64,000 nucleotides of DNA from Pseudorhodoplanes sp049324435 (GTDB taxonomy: Bacteria > Pseudomonadota > Alphaproteobacteria > Rhizobiales > Xanthobacteraceae): positions 39,498 through 103,497 of the forward strand of contig JBMOOQ010000006.1 of NCBI GenBank assembly GCA_049324435.1, in the 5' to 3' direction. The notes beneath the pieces are model-generated. The model was not told where the DNA came from. It worked only from the letters and a program-made list of their open reading frames with translations, and ran no database searches. Of the stretch, positions 26,443-35,704 are shown piece after piece (position 1 is the first letter of the stretch; every line of letters starts with the position of its first letter). Both the position numbers and the translations under genes were made by a program.

Positions 26443-27478
26443 CGAGTTAACCGCGTCCGATATCGACGAGTGCCGGGGACGGCTGCGCGGGGGATCACGA
26501 TCCTTTCATGCGGCCTCGTTATTGCTGCCGGAACGAATCCGGACGCCGGCCTCGGCGCTTTATGCGTTCTGCCGCGAGGCGGACGATCTCATCGATGGAG
26601 CCGGCCGGGAAGCCGGTTACGCACTTGCGCTGATGCGAGAGCGCCTCAACCGGATCTATCTCGGTTCGCCGCAGCGGCGGGTTGCCGATCGCGCGTTTGC
26701 GTCCGTCGTGCAGCAATATGCCATTCCGCGCGCGCTGCCCGAAGCCTTGATGGACGGCTTTGCATGGGACGCGGACGCGCGGCGTTACGAGACAATCGGC
26801 GATCTCGAACATTATGCAGCGCGTGTGGCTGGCAGCGTCGGCGTCATGATGACACTCGTGATGGGGCGCCGCGATCCTGCCACGCTGGCGCGCGCAGCCG
26901 ATCTCGGTATCGCAATGCAACTGACCAATATTTGCCGCGACGTCGGCGAGGATGCCCGCGCCGGCCGTGTCTATCTTCCGGTATCCTGGATGCGTTCGGC
27001 GGGGATTGATCCGGACGAGTTCATCGAGCGGCCTGTATTTTCGCCTGCACTCGGCGATGTCATCCGGGCGGTGCTTGGGGATGCCGAGCGGCTCTACCGG
27101 CGGGCAACCCCCGCCATTGCAGCACTGCCGGCGTCCTGCCGACCCGCGATTCATGCGGCACGCGTTCTTTATGCGGAGATCGGCCGCGAGATCGAACGTC
27201 AGGGTTATGACAGCGTGTCCCAGCGAGCGGTCGTGTCACCGCGGCGAAAGGTCGAGGCATTGCTGAAATCGCTGCCGTCGGTCGTGTTGATATCGCGCGA
27301 AGACAACATGGAAGCTTCGCCCGCCGCGCAATTCCTGATCGAAGGGATACCGGGAGGATTCGCAAGCGGGTCGTCTATCCCGCCCTGGTACCGCGTACGC
27401 GATCGCGCGATCTGGGTGATCGAACTCTTCGAGCGGCTGGAGCGTGAGCGCCGGGCGCAGATGCAGAGGATCGGCTGA
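26417..27478 (+). CDS. crtB: Phytoene synthase CrtB
   Basis: 353-aa enzyme condensing two geranylgeranyl diphosphates to phytoene. The two Asp-rich motifs are visible: YAFCREADDLID and QLTNICRDVGEDARAGRVYLP. The start ATG 26417 (MPWLLPNAS...) lies inside crtI; the frame itself is open to 26228 but only as an overlap of crtI. It converges on crtC, 51 bp away. Confidence 0.95.
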   Translation: MPWLLPNASELTASDIDECRGRLRGGSRSFHAASLLLPERIRTPASALYAFCREADDLIDGAGREAGYALALMRERLNRIYLGSPQRRVADRAFASVVQQYAIPRALPEALMDGFAWDADARRYETIGDLEHYAARVAGSVGVMMTLVMGRRDPATLARAADLGIAMQLTNICRDVGEDARAGRVYLPVSWMRSAGIDPDEFIERPVFSPALGDVIRAVLGDAERLYRRATPAIAALPASCRPAIHAARVLYAEIGREIERQGYDSVSQRAVVSPRRKVEALLKSLPSVVLISREDNMEASPAAQFLIEGIPGGFASGSSIPPWYRVRDRAIWVIELFERLERERRAQMQRIG

Positions 27479-27529
27479 CAGAAGAACGACCTCACCACGG
27501 TTGAAAGACGGCAGCGGACCGCGGAGCCG

Positions 27530-28594
27530 TTATCCGGTTCGCCGCAGCATCCGGAACGGCAGCAGGGTCTGGACCCAGCGCGATGCGAAGCGATCGAGTG
27601 AGAGGGATTCATGCATGCCGGTCACGCTTTGCCCCATGAGCCGCGCATTTACCATCGAACGGGCATAGAAGGGCGTATCCTCGAGCGTGCGGATCGCTGT
27701 TTGATGTTCCGCCTCGGAGCGCACCTGCCGCGCCACGCGCCAGCCAGTCCTGGACAGCTCGATGGGCTGAGGTGCATCGAAAGGTTCGAACGAGCCATCG
27801 GTTCTGTATCGCAAGGCGAGCGAGACCGGGGGCCCGGCGCGCGGAACGGTGTCGTAGAGGATCGCGCTGCCTTCGCTCAGCGGAAAGCGGGACCACGTCC
27901 ATTGCGCGAAATCGCTTTCGAGCGGCGCGGAGCCGCGGTTGTGATCGAAATAGCCATGGCCTGTCCACGACAGCTGCGGGTCTTGCATCTCGACAGCGAT
28001 GCCGGCAGACGGCATGACCGGATGCCAGAGGTGGCGCCCACCCGAATCGATGCGATGGCTTCGCGTGCCAAGAGCGTCCGCGTTGAGGCGAATGCGGCCG
28101 CGCAATCGGAACGGCAGCGGCACGCAGGTTTCGTCGATGGAGATCGTGAGCGCATTGCCATAGAACGTCATGATGCTGTTGCCGATCTGCAAATGCGCAT
28201 CGGATCGCGAGACGGCCTTGCGGTCGCGCTCGGTCATCGCCCAGCGCTTGCCTCGCGGGCCGTAGAGCACGATATTGAAAGCGCAATGATCCTGCGGATC
28301 GGCGTCCCCGCGACGTCGTGCACGTGCGTAATACGGCGAGAACACGCTGCCGATGAAGGCAATGACCGTCAGCCCGTAACGGCCATCATGGCTCAGGCCA
28401 TCGACATACCACCACGCATAGCCATTATGCGGGACCGCCCGGTCGAAGCGCGATCCTGCATCACGGCCTGCGCTGCCAGTCTCCCCGATATCGCCGCCAT
28501 GGGTACTCCCGGTCCCGGATGGACGCTGCCCCCCGCGAGATAAAGCTGCGGAATCCGGGTCCGCGATCCCGGACGGCGGAAGGACGCCATCCAT
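27530..28594 (-). CDS. crtC: Hydroxyneurosporene synthase / carotenoid 1,2-hydratase CrtC
   Basis: Adds water to the C1,2 double bond of neurosporene, lycopene or derivatives in the spirilloxanthin branch. Family residues start at about FDRAVPHNGYAWWYVDGLSHDGRYG (near 28440) and run through AFIGSVFSPYYARARRRG, then HGYFDHNRGSAPLE, FAQWTWSRF and LYRYRTDG-like parts to RTLEDTPFYARSMV. The nearest in-frame start codon is ATG 28594, giving 354 aa and a 202-bp overlap with crtD; an unusual start codon closer to 28460 is possible. Confidence 0.9.
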   Translation of the reverse strand: MDGVLPPSGIADPDSAALSRGGQRPSGTGSTHGGDIGETGSAGRDAGSRFDRAVPHNGYAWWYVDGLSHDGRYGLTVIAFIGSVFSPYYARARRRGDADPQDHCAFNIVLYGPRGKRWAMTERDRKAVSRSDAHLQIGNSIMTFYGNALTISIDETCVPLPFRLRGRIRLNADALGTRSHRIDSGGRHLWHPVMPSAGIAVEMQDPQLSWTGHGYFDHNRGSAPLESDFAQWTWSRFPLSEGSAILYDTVPRAGPPVSLALRYRTDGSFEPFDAPQPIELSRTGWRVARQVRSEAEHQTAIRTLEDTPFYARSMVNARLMGQSVTGMHESLSLDRFASRWVQTLLPFRMLRRTG

Positions 28595-29925
28595 CCGTGC
28601 GAGGCCTGGCCATACAAGGCTCCGCCCGTTGCCGGATAGTCCCAGTCGAAATCCTGCGGTGTCGTGACCCGCATTGCTTTCGGTGTGGTCGATACCGTCA
28701 GCCCGCAGCGCTCCAGCTGAAGGAAGGTCCGGTCGCGCCATGTCTCGATCTCCGGATTGGCCGCACGATCGCCGGTGGGCGGCGCGTTGATCAGGATCAG
28801 CAGCCGCTCCGGGCCTGCAGTTTTCAGTCCATCGTCATCGCGGTCCTGCGCGCAGACATAGACCGTGGGATCGCCAGGTATGCGGTGATGCACGATGATG
28901 TCGTCGAATTCCGCGCGGTAGTCGCGCGAGAAAAACACATTGTGACGCGCGAGCGGGAAGCCGCGGGTTTCGGCGACCGCCGTCCATGTGACGGCTGACA
29001 ACGAGCGATGGCGCTTGTCGATCTGCGGCACGGCACTCGCGATCGCCGCGCCGAGATGGCCATCGGCGATCGCCGCGGCATCGCCATTGAATACGATGGC
29101 GTCGGCCGGGTGCCACTCGTCGGTCTCTAGCGTTAATCCGGTTACGCGGCCCCGCGCGACGGTGATATCGCGGACGCCGCTGTTGTAGCGAATCTGCGCA
29201 CCCTTTTGTGTTGCCAGCGCTGCGAGGGCCTGCGCGAGACGATACATGCCGCCCTCGATGCTCCACACGCCATCCTGCTCGGCATGGGCCACAAGCATCA
29301 GCGTTGCGGGCGCATGGAACGGCGAGGAGCCGCAATAGGTCGCGTAGCGTCCGAACAGCTGGCGCAGCCTTTCGTCATGAAAGTATTTGCCGAGCTCCTG
29401 CCACATCGTAGTGAAGGGCGAGATGCGCATCAGCTGCGGCAGGCCCGATGCGCCGGACGCGGTCACGAGTCCGATCGGGGAGGGGCGCTGCGCTCGCATG
29501 AAGGAGCGGTCGAGGGTCTGGAAAATCTGCTTCGCGCGTTCGCAGAATGCGAGAAAGCGTCTGGCTTCTGCAGCGCCTGCAAACTCGCCGATATTCGCCG
29601 ACGATTGCAGAATGTCTGCCGCCAGATCCAGCGAGCAGGAGCCCGACCATGCGTGCCGAGCCAGAATGTTGAGCGGCCGAAGCGTGAGGTGATCAGACAG
29701 GTTGGCGCCGGCGTCCGCGAACAATTGTTCAAACACATCGCGAAGTGTGAAGACCGTCGGCCCGGCATCGACCGGAACATCCCCGAACATCGCCGCTCGG
29801 AGTTTGCCGCCCGGCGCGGCACTCCGCTCGAAGACCGTCACCTCCAGTCCCTGTCGCGCAAGGTCCAGCGCCGCGGCGAGCCCGCCGATCCCAGCGCCGA
29901 TGACCGCCACCTTCTCCGTCGGCAT
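28393..29925 (-). CDS. crtD: Methoxyneurosporene / hydroxycarotenoid dehydrogenase CrtD
   Basis: 510-aa FAD enzyme of the CrtI family that introduces the 3,4 double bond in 1-hydroxy or methoxy carotenoids. VAVIGAGIGGLAAALDLARQGLEVTVFER at the N-terminus, and YLAGGSVHPGPGVPMAAISG near the end. ATG 29925 chosen over TTG 29940 because GGAG precedes it. Divergent from crtE with PpsR sites between, and translated upstream of crtC in one transcript. Confidence 0.93.
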   Translation of the reverse strand: MPTEKVAVIGAGIGGLAAALDLARQGLEVTVFERSAAPGGKLRAAMFGDVPVDAGPTVFTLRDVFEQLFADAGANLSDHLTLRPLNILARHAWSGSCSLDLAADILQSSANIGEFAGAAEARRFLAFCERAKQIFQTLDRSFMRAQRPSPIGLVTASGASGLPQLMRISPFTTMWQELGKYFHDERLRQLFGRYATYCGSSPFHAPATLMLVAHAEQDGVWSIEGGMYRLAQALAALATQKGAQIRYNSGVRDITVARGRVTGLTLETDEWHPADAIVFNGDAAAIADGHLGAAIASAVPQIDKRHRSLSAVTWTAVAETRGFPLARHNVFFSRDYRAEFDDIIVHHRIPGDPTVYVCAQDRDDDGLKTAGPERLLILINAPPTGDRAANPEIETWRDRTFLQLERCGLTVSTTPKAMRVTTPQDFDWDYPATGGALYGQASHGWMASFRRPGSRTRIPQLYLAGGSVHPGPGVPMAAISGRLAAQAVMQDRASTGRSRIMAMRGGMSMA

Positions 29926-29943
29926 GCGCGTTCGCTCCAATAG

Positions 29944-29987
29944 TGTAATTATAACTTGACATTTTAATATGACAATAAAAGATTACA
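29944..29987. promoter_or_regulatory. Tandem PpsR/CrtJ sites between crtD and crtE
   Basis: TGT-N12-ACA at 29944-29961, followed 26 bp later by TGA-N12-ACA (one mismatch) at 29970-29987. The block sits in the 84-bp gap between divergent crtD and crtE and could repress both. A TTGACA hexamer at 29957-29962 overlaps the first site and may be a -35 element toward crtE; no convincing -10 was seen. Confidence 0.8.
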
Positions 29988-30009
29988 CATCGTGCAGGAG
30001 CATCGGGCT

Positions 30010-30876
30010 ATGGACGCTGTCAGCCGGATCGAAGCCGCTCTCAATGCCGCCTTACAACGCGCAGAGGGGCCGTCCTGTCCGCCCGGACTGATCGCAGCCA
30101 TGAATCATTCGGTGTTCCCGCGCGGCGCGCGGGTTAGACCTCGATTGTGCCTTGCGGTCGCCGCGGCATGCGGAGAGGACGATCCCGCAATCGTTGATAT
30201 CGCCGCCGCTTCGATCGAATTGCTGCACTGCGCGTCGCTGGTACATGACGATCTGCCTTGCTTCGACAATGCCGACATGCGGCGCGGTTTGCCGACCGTG
30301 CATCGCACTTATGGAGAGCCGCTGGCAGTGCTCGCAGGCGATGCTTTGATCGTGCTCGCATTCGAAAATCTTGCACGGCTGTCGTTTGTTCCTCAGCGCA
30401 TGTCCGCATTGCTATCGATTATCGCGCGCGCCGTCGGCGCACCGGGCGGCATCGTGGCGGGCCAAGCCTGGGAGTGCGAGCCGAGGGTCGATCTTGCGCA
30501 TTATCACCGTGCCAAGACCGGGTCGCTGTTTGCGGCATCGACCTGCGCCGGCGCCGCGGCGGCCGGAGCGGATCCGCACCCATGGCGTGAACTCGGCGAA
30601 TCTCTTGGCGAGGCTTACCAGGTTGCCGACGATCTGAGCGATGCGGTCGCGGAGCCTGACGAGTTTGGAAAGCCAATCGGGCGGGATCTTGCGCTCGATC
30701 GTCCGAACGCAACGCGCGAACTCGGCGTTGACGGCGCGATGTTGCGGCTCGAAGAACTGGTGGCGCGCTCGATCGCTTCCATTCCACCCTGCCGGGGAGC
30801 AAGCGACCTGCGGGCGCTGATTATGCTTGAGGCGAAGCGCCTGGTTCCGAAAAGTCTCGCCCGGCACGCGGCGTGA
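30010..30876 (+). CDS. crtE: Geranylgeranyl diphosphate synthase CrtE
   Basis: 288-aa prenyltransferase extending FPP to GGPP for carotenoids and the BChl tail. First Asp-rich motif VHDDLPCFDNADMRRG, second YQVADDLSDAV, and GQAWE plus YHRAKTGSLF between them. ATG 30010 follows GGAG; GTG 29992 in the same frame is the alternative. Stop overlaps the GTG start of crtF. Confidence 0.94.
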   Translation: MDAVSRIEAALNAALQRAEGPSCPPGLIAAMNHSVFPRGARVRPRLCLAVAAACGEDDPAIVDIAAASIELLHCASLVHDDLPCFDNADMRRGLPTVHRTYGEPLAVLAGDALIVLAFENLARLSFVPQRMSALLSIIARAVGAPGGIVAGQAWECEPRVDLAHYHRAKTGSLFAASTCAGAAAAGADPHPWRELGESLGEAYQVADDLSDAVAEPDEFGKPIGRDLALDRPNATRELGVDGAMLRLEELVARSIASIPPCRGASDLRALIMLEAKRLVPKSLARHAA

Positions 30877-32039
30877 GCGCGAAGACGCGCCGCAGCGGGA
30901 CCGCCGGTCTGTCCGGCGGCGCCTTGCCGTCTCTGTCGATGCGCGACTGGATCCATGCGGTGCGGGACAGATGGCTTGACAACCCCGATTTTCAAAGGCT
31001 TTGCAGCTCTCTCCCGCTGACGCGCCAGATCGCAAACCGGCAGGCAAAGCGTCTGTTCGACCTTTGTGCGGGGTTTGTCTATTCGCAAATTCTGGCGGCC
31101 TGCGTCGAACTTGGATTGTTCGATCTTCTGCGAACGGGACCGTTGCCGGCGCGCGATCTGGCATTGCGCATGTCTCTTCGCGAAGACGCGGCGATGCGTC
31201 TGCTCCGGGCCGCGGCCTCGCTCGATCTTGTCGAGAGGCGGAGCGGAGGTCGCTTCGGCCTCGGCATGATGGGGGCGGCGTTCAACGGCAATCCGGCCAT
31301 TGCGGCCATGATTCGGCATCATGCCATGCTGTATCGCGATCTCCGCGATCCGGTGGCGCTGCTGCGCGGCGAGGTGAAAACCGAACTATCGCGCTATTGG
31401 GCTTATGCTAATGCGGAACGCGCGGCCGCGCTCGATGACTGCGATATTGCGCCTTATAGCGCGCTGATGGCGTCGTCCCAGGCGCTGATAGCGGACGATG
31501 TTCTGTCGGCCTATTCGTTCGGCAAGCATCGCTGCCTGCTCGATGTCGGCGGAGGCGAGGGGGCTTTCGTCGCTGCTGCGGCCAAGCGTTGCCGCAATCT
31601 GCGCTTCAAGCTGTTCGATCTGCCCGCTGTTGCGCAGAGGGCGCAATCGCGCTTCGCGCGAGAAAATCTTGTTGATCGCGCGGAGGCCTTCGGTGGAAGC
31701 TTTCTGAGCGATTCACTGCCGCGCGGGGCGGATATCGTCTCGCTTGTGCGCGTTCTGCACGATCACGACGATGCCGCCGTGATGACGATCCTGCGCGCGG
31801 TGCGTGCCGCGTTGCCCGATGGTGGCCTCGTCCTAGTCGCCGAGCCGCTGGCAGGGACGTCCGGAGCCGAAGCGATGGGCGACGGCTATTTCGGTTTTTA
31901 TCTGCTCGCGATGGGGCAGGGACGTCCACGGACGGCAAAGGAACTGTCGGAATTGCTCACGCGCGCCGGCTTCTCATGCGTCCGTCGGCGACATACGCGC
32001 AGTCCGATACTGGCGAGCGTCCTGACCGCTTGTCGATAG
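30873..32039 (+). CDS. crtF: Hydroxyneurosporene O-methyltransferase CrtF
   Basis: 388-aa SAM-dependent enzyme methylating the C1 hydroxyl group of hydroxylated carotenoids. Dimerisation/winged part QANR-like with FDLCAGFVYSQILAACVELGLFDLL, and SAM motif LLDVGGGEGAFVAAAAKRC. Start GTG 30873 lies in the GTGA overlap with crtE. The gene ends 2 bp before the double PpsR site of bchC, so crtEF and bchCXYZ-puf can be read through or started afresh. Confidence 0.93.
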   Translation: MSAKTRRSGTAGLSGGALPSLSMRDWIHAVRDRWLDNPDFQRLCSSLPLTRQIANRQAKRLFDLCAGFVYSQILAACVELGLFDLLRTGPLPARDLALRMSLREDAAMRLLRAAASLDLVERRSGGRFGLGMMGAAFNGNPAIAAMIRHHAMLYRDLRDPVALLRGEVKTELSRYWAYANAERAAALDDCDIAPYSALMASSQALIADDVLSAYSFGKHRCLLDVGGGEGAFVAAAAKRCRNLRFKLFDLPAVAQRAQSRFARENLVDRAEAFGGSFLSDSLPRGADIVSLVRVLHDHDDAAVMTILRAVRAALPDGGLVLVAEPLAGTSGAEAMGDGYFGFYLLAMGQGRPRTAKELSELLTRAGFSCVRRRHTRSPILASVLTACR

Positions 32040-32040
32040 A

Positions 32041-32084
32041 TGTAAATAAATATTGACACATTGATTTGTAATCTTAGACTTACA
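32041..32084. promoter_or_regulatory. Two perfect PpsR/CrtJ operators at the bchC promoter
   Basis: TGT-N12-ACA at 32041-32058 and again at 32067-32084, 26 bp apart start to start with 8 bp between. This two-palindrome arrangement with 8-bp spacing is the classic one described for the bchC promoter of Rhodobacter, where PpsR/CrtJ binds cooperatively. The bchC ATG is 40 bp downstream. Confidence 0.93.
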
Positions 32085-32123
32085 TAAGAAGTGGCCTGGG
32101 CCATATTGGCCGGGAGTTGGCGG

Positions 32124-33056
32124 ATGGACACGATTGCGGTTGTCCTGAGCGAACCTGAGCAGCTCTCGCTCAGCCGTCTGGAGCTATTGCCGCCCGGCGA
32201 TGGCGACATCGTCGTGGATGTCGAATGGAGCGGCATCAGCACCGGCACCGAGCGGTTGTTCTGGTCCGGCCGCATGCCCCCGTTTCCCGGAATGGGCTAT
32301 CCGCTCGTGCCCGGATACGAGTCGGTCGGCCGCGTGTCATCGGCAGGACCCGAAGCGGGGATTCGCGAGGGCCAGCGCGTCTTCGTCCCCGGCGCCAAAT
32401 GCTTCAAGGATGTGCGCGGCCTTTTTGGCGGTGCCGCTTCCCGAATTGTCGTGCCAGGACAGCGCGCCACACCCGTCGATGAGCGATGGGGCGAGGCGGC
32501 CGTCCTTCTGGCCCTTGCCGCGACCGCGCAACACGCGCTGGGCGCCGGGCCGCAACCCGATCTCATCGTCGGTCACGGCGTGCTTGGACGTCTCCTCGCC
32601 AGGCTCTGTCTCGTGGCCGGCGGTGAGACCCCAACCGTATGGGAAGCGCGTGCGGACCGCAGAAGTGGTGCGTCCAGCTATCCCGTTATCTCGCCCGATG
32701 ACGATCCGCGCCGAGACTACCGCGCGATCTATGATGTCAGTGGCGATGCAAACCTGCTCGATAGGCTCATCGCGCGGCTGACGCCCGGCGGCGAGATCGT
32801 GCTGGCCGGATTCTATAGCGCCCCGCTCAGTTTCTCGTTTCCGCCGGCCTTCATGCGCGAAGCGCGCATCCGCGTCGCCGCGGAATGGCGCGACGAGGAT
32901 CTTGCGGAAGTCTTGCAGCTTCTGGGCGACGGATGTCTGTCGCTCGACGGGCTGATCTCGCACCGGTGCAGGGCTGGGGATGCACCGCAAGCCTATCGCA
33001 CCGCCTTCGACGATCCCGCCTGCCTCAAAATGATCCTGGATTGGAGAGCCGCATGA
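32124..33056 (+). CDS. bchC: 3-hydroxyethyl bacteriochlorophyllide a dehydrogenase BchC
   Basis: 310-aa NAD-dependent alcohol-dehydrogenase-like enzyme oxidising the C3 hydroxyethyl group to acetyl. Seen: SGISTGTERLFWSGRMPPFPGMGYPLVPGYESVG and the Rossmann piece DLIVGHGVLGRLLARL. ATG 32124 chosen for GGGAG 10 bp upstream; the open frame extends to 32091 but that start would sit almost on the operator. Stop overlaps bchX (ATGA). Confidence 0.94.
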   Translation: MDTIAVVLSEPEQLSLSRLELLPPGDGDIVVDVEWSGISTGTERLFWSGRMPPFPGMGYPLVPGYESVGRVSSAGPEAGIREGQRVFVPGAKCFKDVRGLFGGAASRIVVPGQRATPVDERWGEAAVLLALAATAQHALGAGPQPDLIVGHGVLGRLLARLCLVAGGETPTVWEARADRRSGASSYPVISPDDDPRRDYRAIYDVSGDANLLDRLIARLTPGGEIVLAGFYSAPLSFSFPPAFMREARIRVAAEWRDEDLAEVLQLLGDGCLSLDGLISHRCRAGDAPQAYRTAFDDPACLKMILDWRAA

Positions 33057-34039
33057 ACGCGCCAACCATGACCGCGCAGCTGCGGGCCGAAGCCGCAATT
33101 CCGGCGGATAAGGTTCATGCTGGTCCGGTGACCAAGGAGACCCAGGTCATCGCCATTTACGGCAAGGGCGGCATCGGCAAGAGCTTCACGCTCTCGAACC
33201 TGTCCTACATGATGGCGCAGCAGGGCAAGCGTGTCCTCCTCATCGGCTGCGATCCAAAAAGCGATACGACGTCTCTTCTGTTCGGCGGACGCGCCTGTCC
33301 GACCATCATCGAGACCTCGTCGAAAAAGAAGCTCGCGGGCGAAGAGGTCGCGATCGGCGATGTCTGCTTCAAGCGCGACGGCGTATTCGCGATGGAGCTC
33401 GGCGGACCTGAGGTTGGGCGCGGCTGTGGCGGACGCGGCATCATCCACGGCTTCGAGACGCTGGAAAAGCTTGGCTTCCATGACTGGGGCTTCGATTATG
33501 TGCTGCTCGACTTTCTGGGCGACGTGGTGTGCGGCGGGTTCGGCCTGCCGATTGCGCGCGACATGTGCCAGAAGGTGATTGTGGTCGGCTCGAACGACCT
33601 GCAATCGCTCTATGTCGCCAACAATGTCTGCTCGGCGGTGGAATATTTCCGAAAGCTCGGCGGCAATGTCGGCGTCGCCGGCATGGTGATCAACAAGGAC
33701 GACGGCACCGGTGAAGCGGCCGCCTTTGCGCAGGCTGCCGGCATTCCGGTTCTCGCCGCAATACCGGCCGACGATGATATCCGGCGCAAGAGCGCCAATT
33801 ACGAAATCATCGGCAAGCCCGGAGGACGATGGGCGCCGCTGTTCGAAGAACTCGCAACCAATGTCGCAGAAGCACCGCCGGTACGGCCGGCGCCGCTGAC
33901 ACAGGACGCCCTTCTCGCGTTGTTTAAGGGCGAAGTGGTGGGCCGTGACGTGCGGCTCGAGCCAGCGACTGCAGCCGATATGTGCGGGGGGGTGCTGGTT
34001 GAGCGCCCCTCGCTCGAAGTCGTCTACGACACGGTTTGA
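33053..34039 (+). CDS. bchX: Chlorophyllide reductase iron protein BchX
   Basis: 328-aa nitrogenase-reductase-like ATPase donating electrons to BchYZ, which reduces ring B of chlorophyllide. P-loop YGKGGIGKS at 36-44, DPKSDTTSLLFGG, and the Fe-S cysteines in GPEVGRGCGGRGI and FLGDVVCGGFGLP. ATG 33053 overlaps the bchC stop. The frame upstream is a bchC shadow. Confidence 0.97.
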   Translation: MNAPTMTAQLRAEAAIPADKVHAGPVTKETQVIAIYGKGGIGKSFTLSNLSYMMAQQGKRVLLIGCDPKSDTTSLLFGGRACPTIIETSSKKKLAGEEVAIGDVCFKRDGVFAMELGGPEVGRGCGGRGIIHGFETLEKLGFHDWGFDYVLLDFLGDVVCGGFGLPIARDMCQKVIVVGSNDLQSLYVANNVCSAVEYFRKLGGNVGVAGMVINKDDGTGEAAAFAQAAGIPVLAAIPADDDIRRKSANYEIIGKPGGRWAPLFEELATNVAEAPPVRPAPLTQDALLALFKGEVVGRDVRLEPATAADMCGGVLVERPSLEVVYDTV

Positions 34040-34060
34040 AGAGAGGTCTGGCAAATTGGC

Positions 34061-35704
34061 ATGACCGCACTTCACCAACTCGTTCAGGAAGCCGAAGCGA
34101 CAGCGCAAGAGGTCGTGTACGACAGCGCTGCGCCGCTCAATGGTGCGCCGGGGCTTGCGGCATTGGTCGAATCGGCCTCGGTTGCGCCAGGCGCCGTGCC
34201 GCAAGCCGCGACCGGTTGCCATGCGGGCAAGGACGAGATGCGGCGCGCCGCCGATGCCGCCGGCAAGAGCGAGATTCTCGATCGCTATGCCGCGGACTAT
34301 CCGCAAGGCCCGCATGACCGTCCGCAAAGCATGTGTCCCGCGTTCGGTTCGCTGCGTGTGGGCCTTCGCATGCGCCGCACCGCGACGGTCCTATCCGGCT
34401 CGGCCTGCTGCGTCTACGGGCTGACCTTCACGTCGCATTTTTACGGCGCGCGGCGCACTGTCGGATACGTGCCGTTCAATTCGGAGACGCTGGTCACCGG
34501 CAAGCTGTTCGAGGACATCCGCGACGCGGTTTATAGTCTCGCGAAGCCAGAGGATTACGACGCTATTGTTGTCACCAATCTGTGCGTGCCGACTGCCTCC
34601 GGCGTTCCGCTCCAACTCTTGCCGAAAGACATCAACGGCGTTCGTATCGTCGGAATCGACGTGCCTGGTTTCGGCGTACCGACTCATGCCGAGGCCAAGG
34701 ACGTTCTCGCCGGCGCGATGCTGAACTACGCTCGGCACGAGGTTGAGCAAGGTCCGGTAGCCGCGCCGCGCACCGGGCGAAGCGGCCGCCCGACGGTGAC
34801 ATTGCTGGGTGAGATGTTTCCGGCCGATCCTGTCGGCATCGGCATGATGCTTGAACCGATGGGGCTTGCTGCAGGACCGGTGGTGCCGACGCGCGAATGG
34901 CGCGAACTTTATGCGGCGCTCGATGGCGTTGCGGTGGCTGCGATTCATCCATTCTACACCGCTTCCATCCGCGAGTTCGAGATTGCGGGCCGGCCGGTGA
35001 TCGGATCGGCACCGGTTGGTCATGATGGCGCAGCGGCCTGGCTCGAAGCGGTGGGCGCCGCGTGCAATGTCTCGCAGGAGCTGATCGCGACGGCGAAGGA
35101 TCGTGTGTTACCCGCCATTCGCGGCGCACTCTCCAGCGCGCCGGTCAATGGGCGCATCACGCTCACCGGCTATGAAGGCTCCGAATTGTTGGTGGCGCGG
35201 CTTTTGGTCGAAAGTGGCGCACGGGTTCATTATGTCGGCACAGCCTGTCCGCGCACGCGCTGGTCCGATCCCGACCGCGAATGGCTTGAGGCACGAGGCG
35301 TGCATGTTCAATACCGCGCCTCGCTGGAGCATGATCTCGCAGCCCTCGTCGAACACAAACCGGACCTCGCCATCGGCACAACGCCCGTCGTGCAGAAGGC
35401 GAAGGAGTTGGCGATTCCGGCCCTGTATTTCACCAATCTGATCTCGGCGCGTCCTTTGATGGGACCGGCCGGCGCAGGATCGCTGGCGCAGGTGGTGAAC
35501 GCTGCGCTTCGCAACAAGTCACGGTTCGACGCCATGCGCGAATTCTTCGTCGATGTCGGTTCCGGCGACAATGCAGGCATCTGGGAAGATACGCCTCGGG
35601 CGCGTCCGGAATTTCGCGAGCGAACCCGCAGGCAGATGGCCGCACTCGCCAAGCAGCGCGCCGGCGGCGATCAGAGCGATTACAAGAACGCGAGGATGAT
35701 CTGA
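34061..35704 (+). CDS. bchY: Chlorophyllide reductase subunit BchY
   Basis: 547-aa NifD-like catalytic subunit of chlorophyllide reductase. Seen: SMCPAFGSLRVGLRMRRTATVLSGSACCVYGL with likely cluster cysteines, VVTNLCVPTASGVPL, and GTACPRTRWSDPDREWLEARG. GAGAGG precedes the ATG. Its stop shares one base with the start of bchZ (TGATG). Confidence 0.96.
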   Translation: MTALHQLVQEAEATAQEVVYDSAAPLNGAPGLAALVESASVAPGAVPQAATGCHAGKDEMRRAADAAGKSEILDRYAADYPQGPHDRPQSMCPAFGSLRVGLRMRRTATVLSGSACCVYGLTFTSHFYGARRTVGYVPFNSETLVTGKLFEDIRDAVYSLAKPEDYDAIVVTNLCVPTASGVPLQLLPKDINGVRIVGIDVPGFGVPTHAEAKDVLAGAMLNYARHEVEQGPVAAPRTGRSGRPTVTLLGEMFPADPVGIGMMLEPMGLAAGPVVPTREWRELYAALDGVAVAAIHPFYTASIREFEIAGRPVIGSAPVGHDGAAAWLEAVGAACNVSQELIATAKDRVLPAIRGALSSAPVNGRITLTGYEGSELLVARLLVESGARVHYVGTACPRTRWSDPDREWLEARGVHVQYRASLEHDLAALVEHKPDLAIGTTPVVQKAKELAIPALYFTNLISARPLMGPAGAGSLAQVVNAALRNKSRFDAMREFFVDVGSGDNAGIWEDTPRARPEFRERTRRQMAALAKQRAGGDQSDYKNARMI

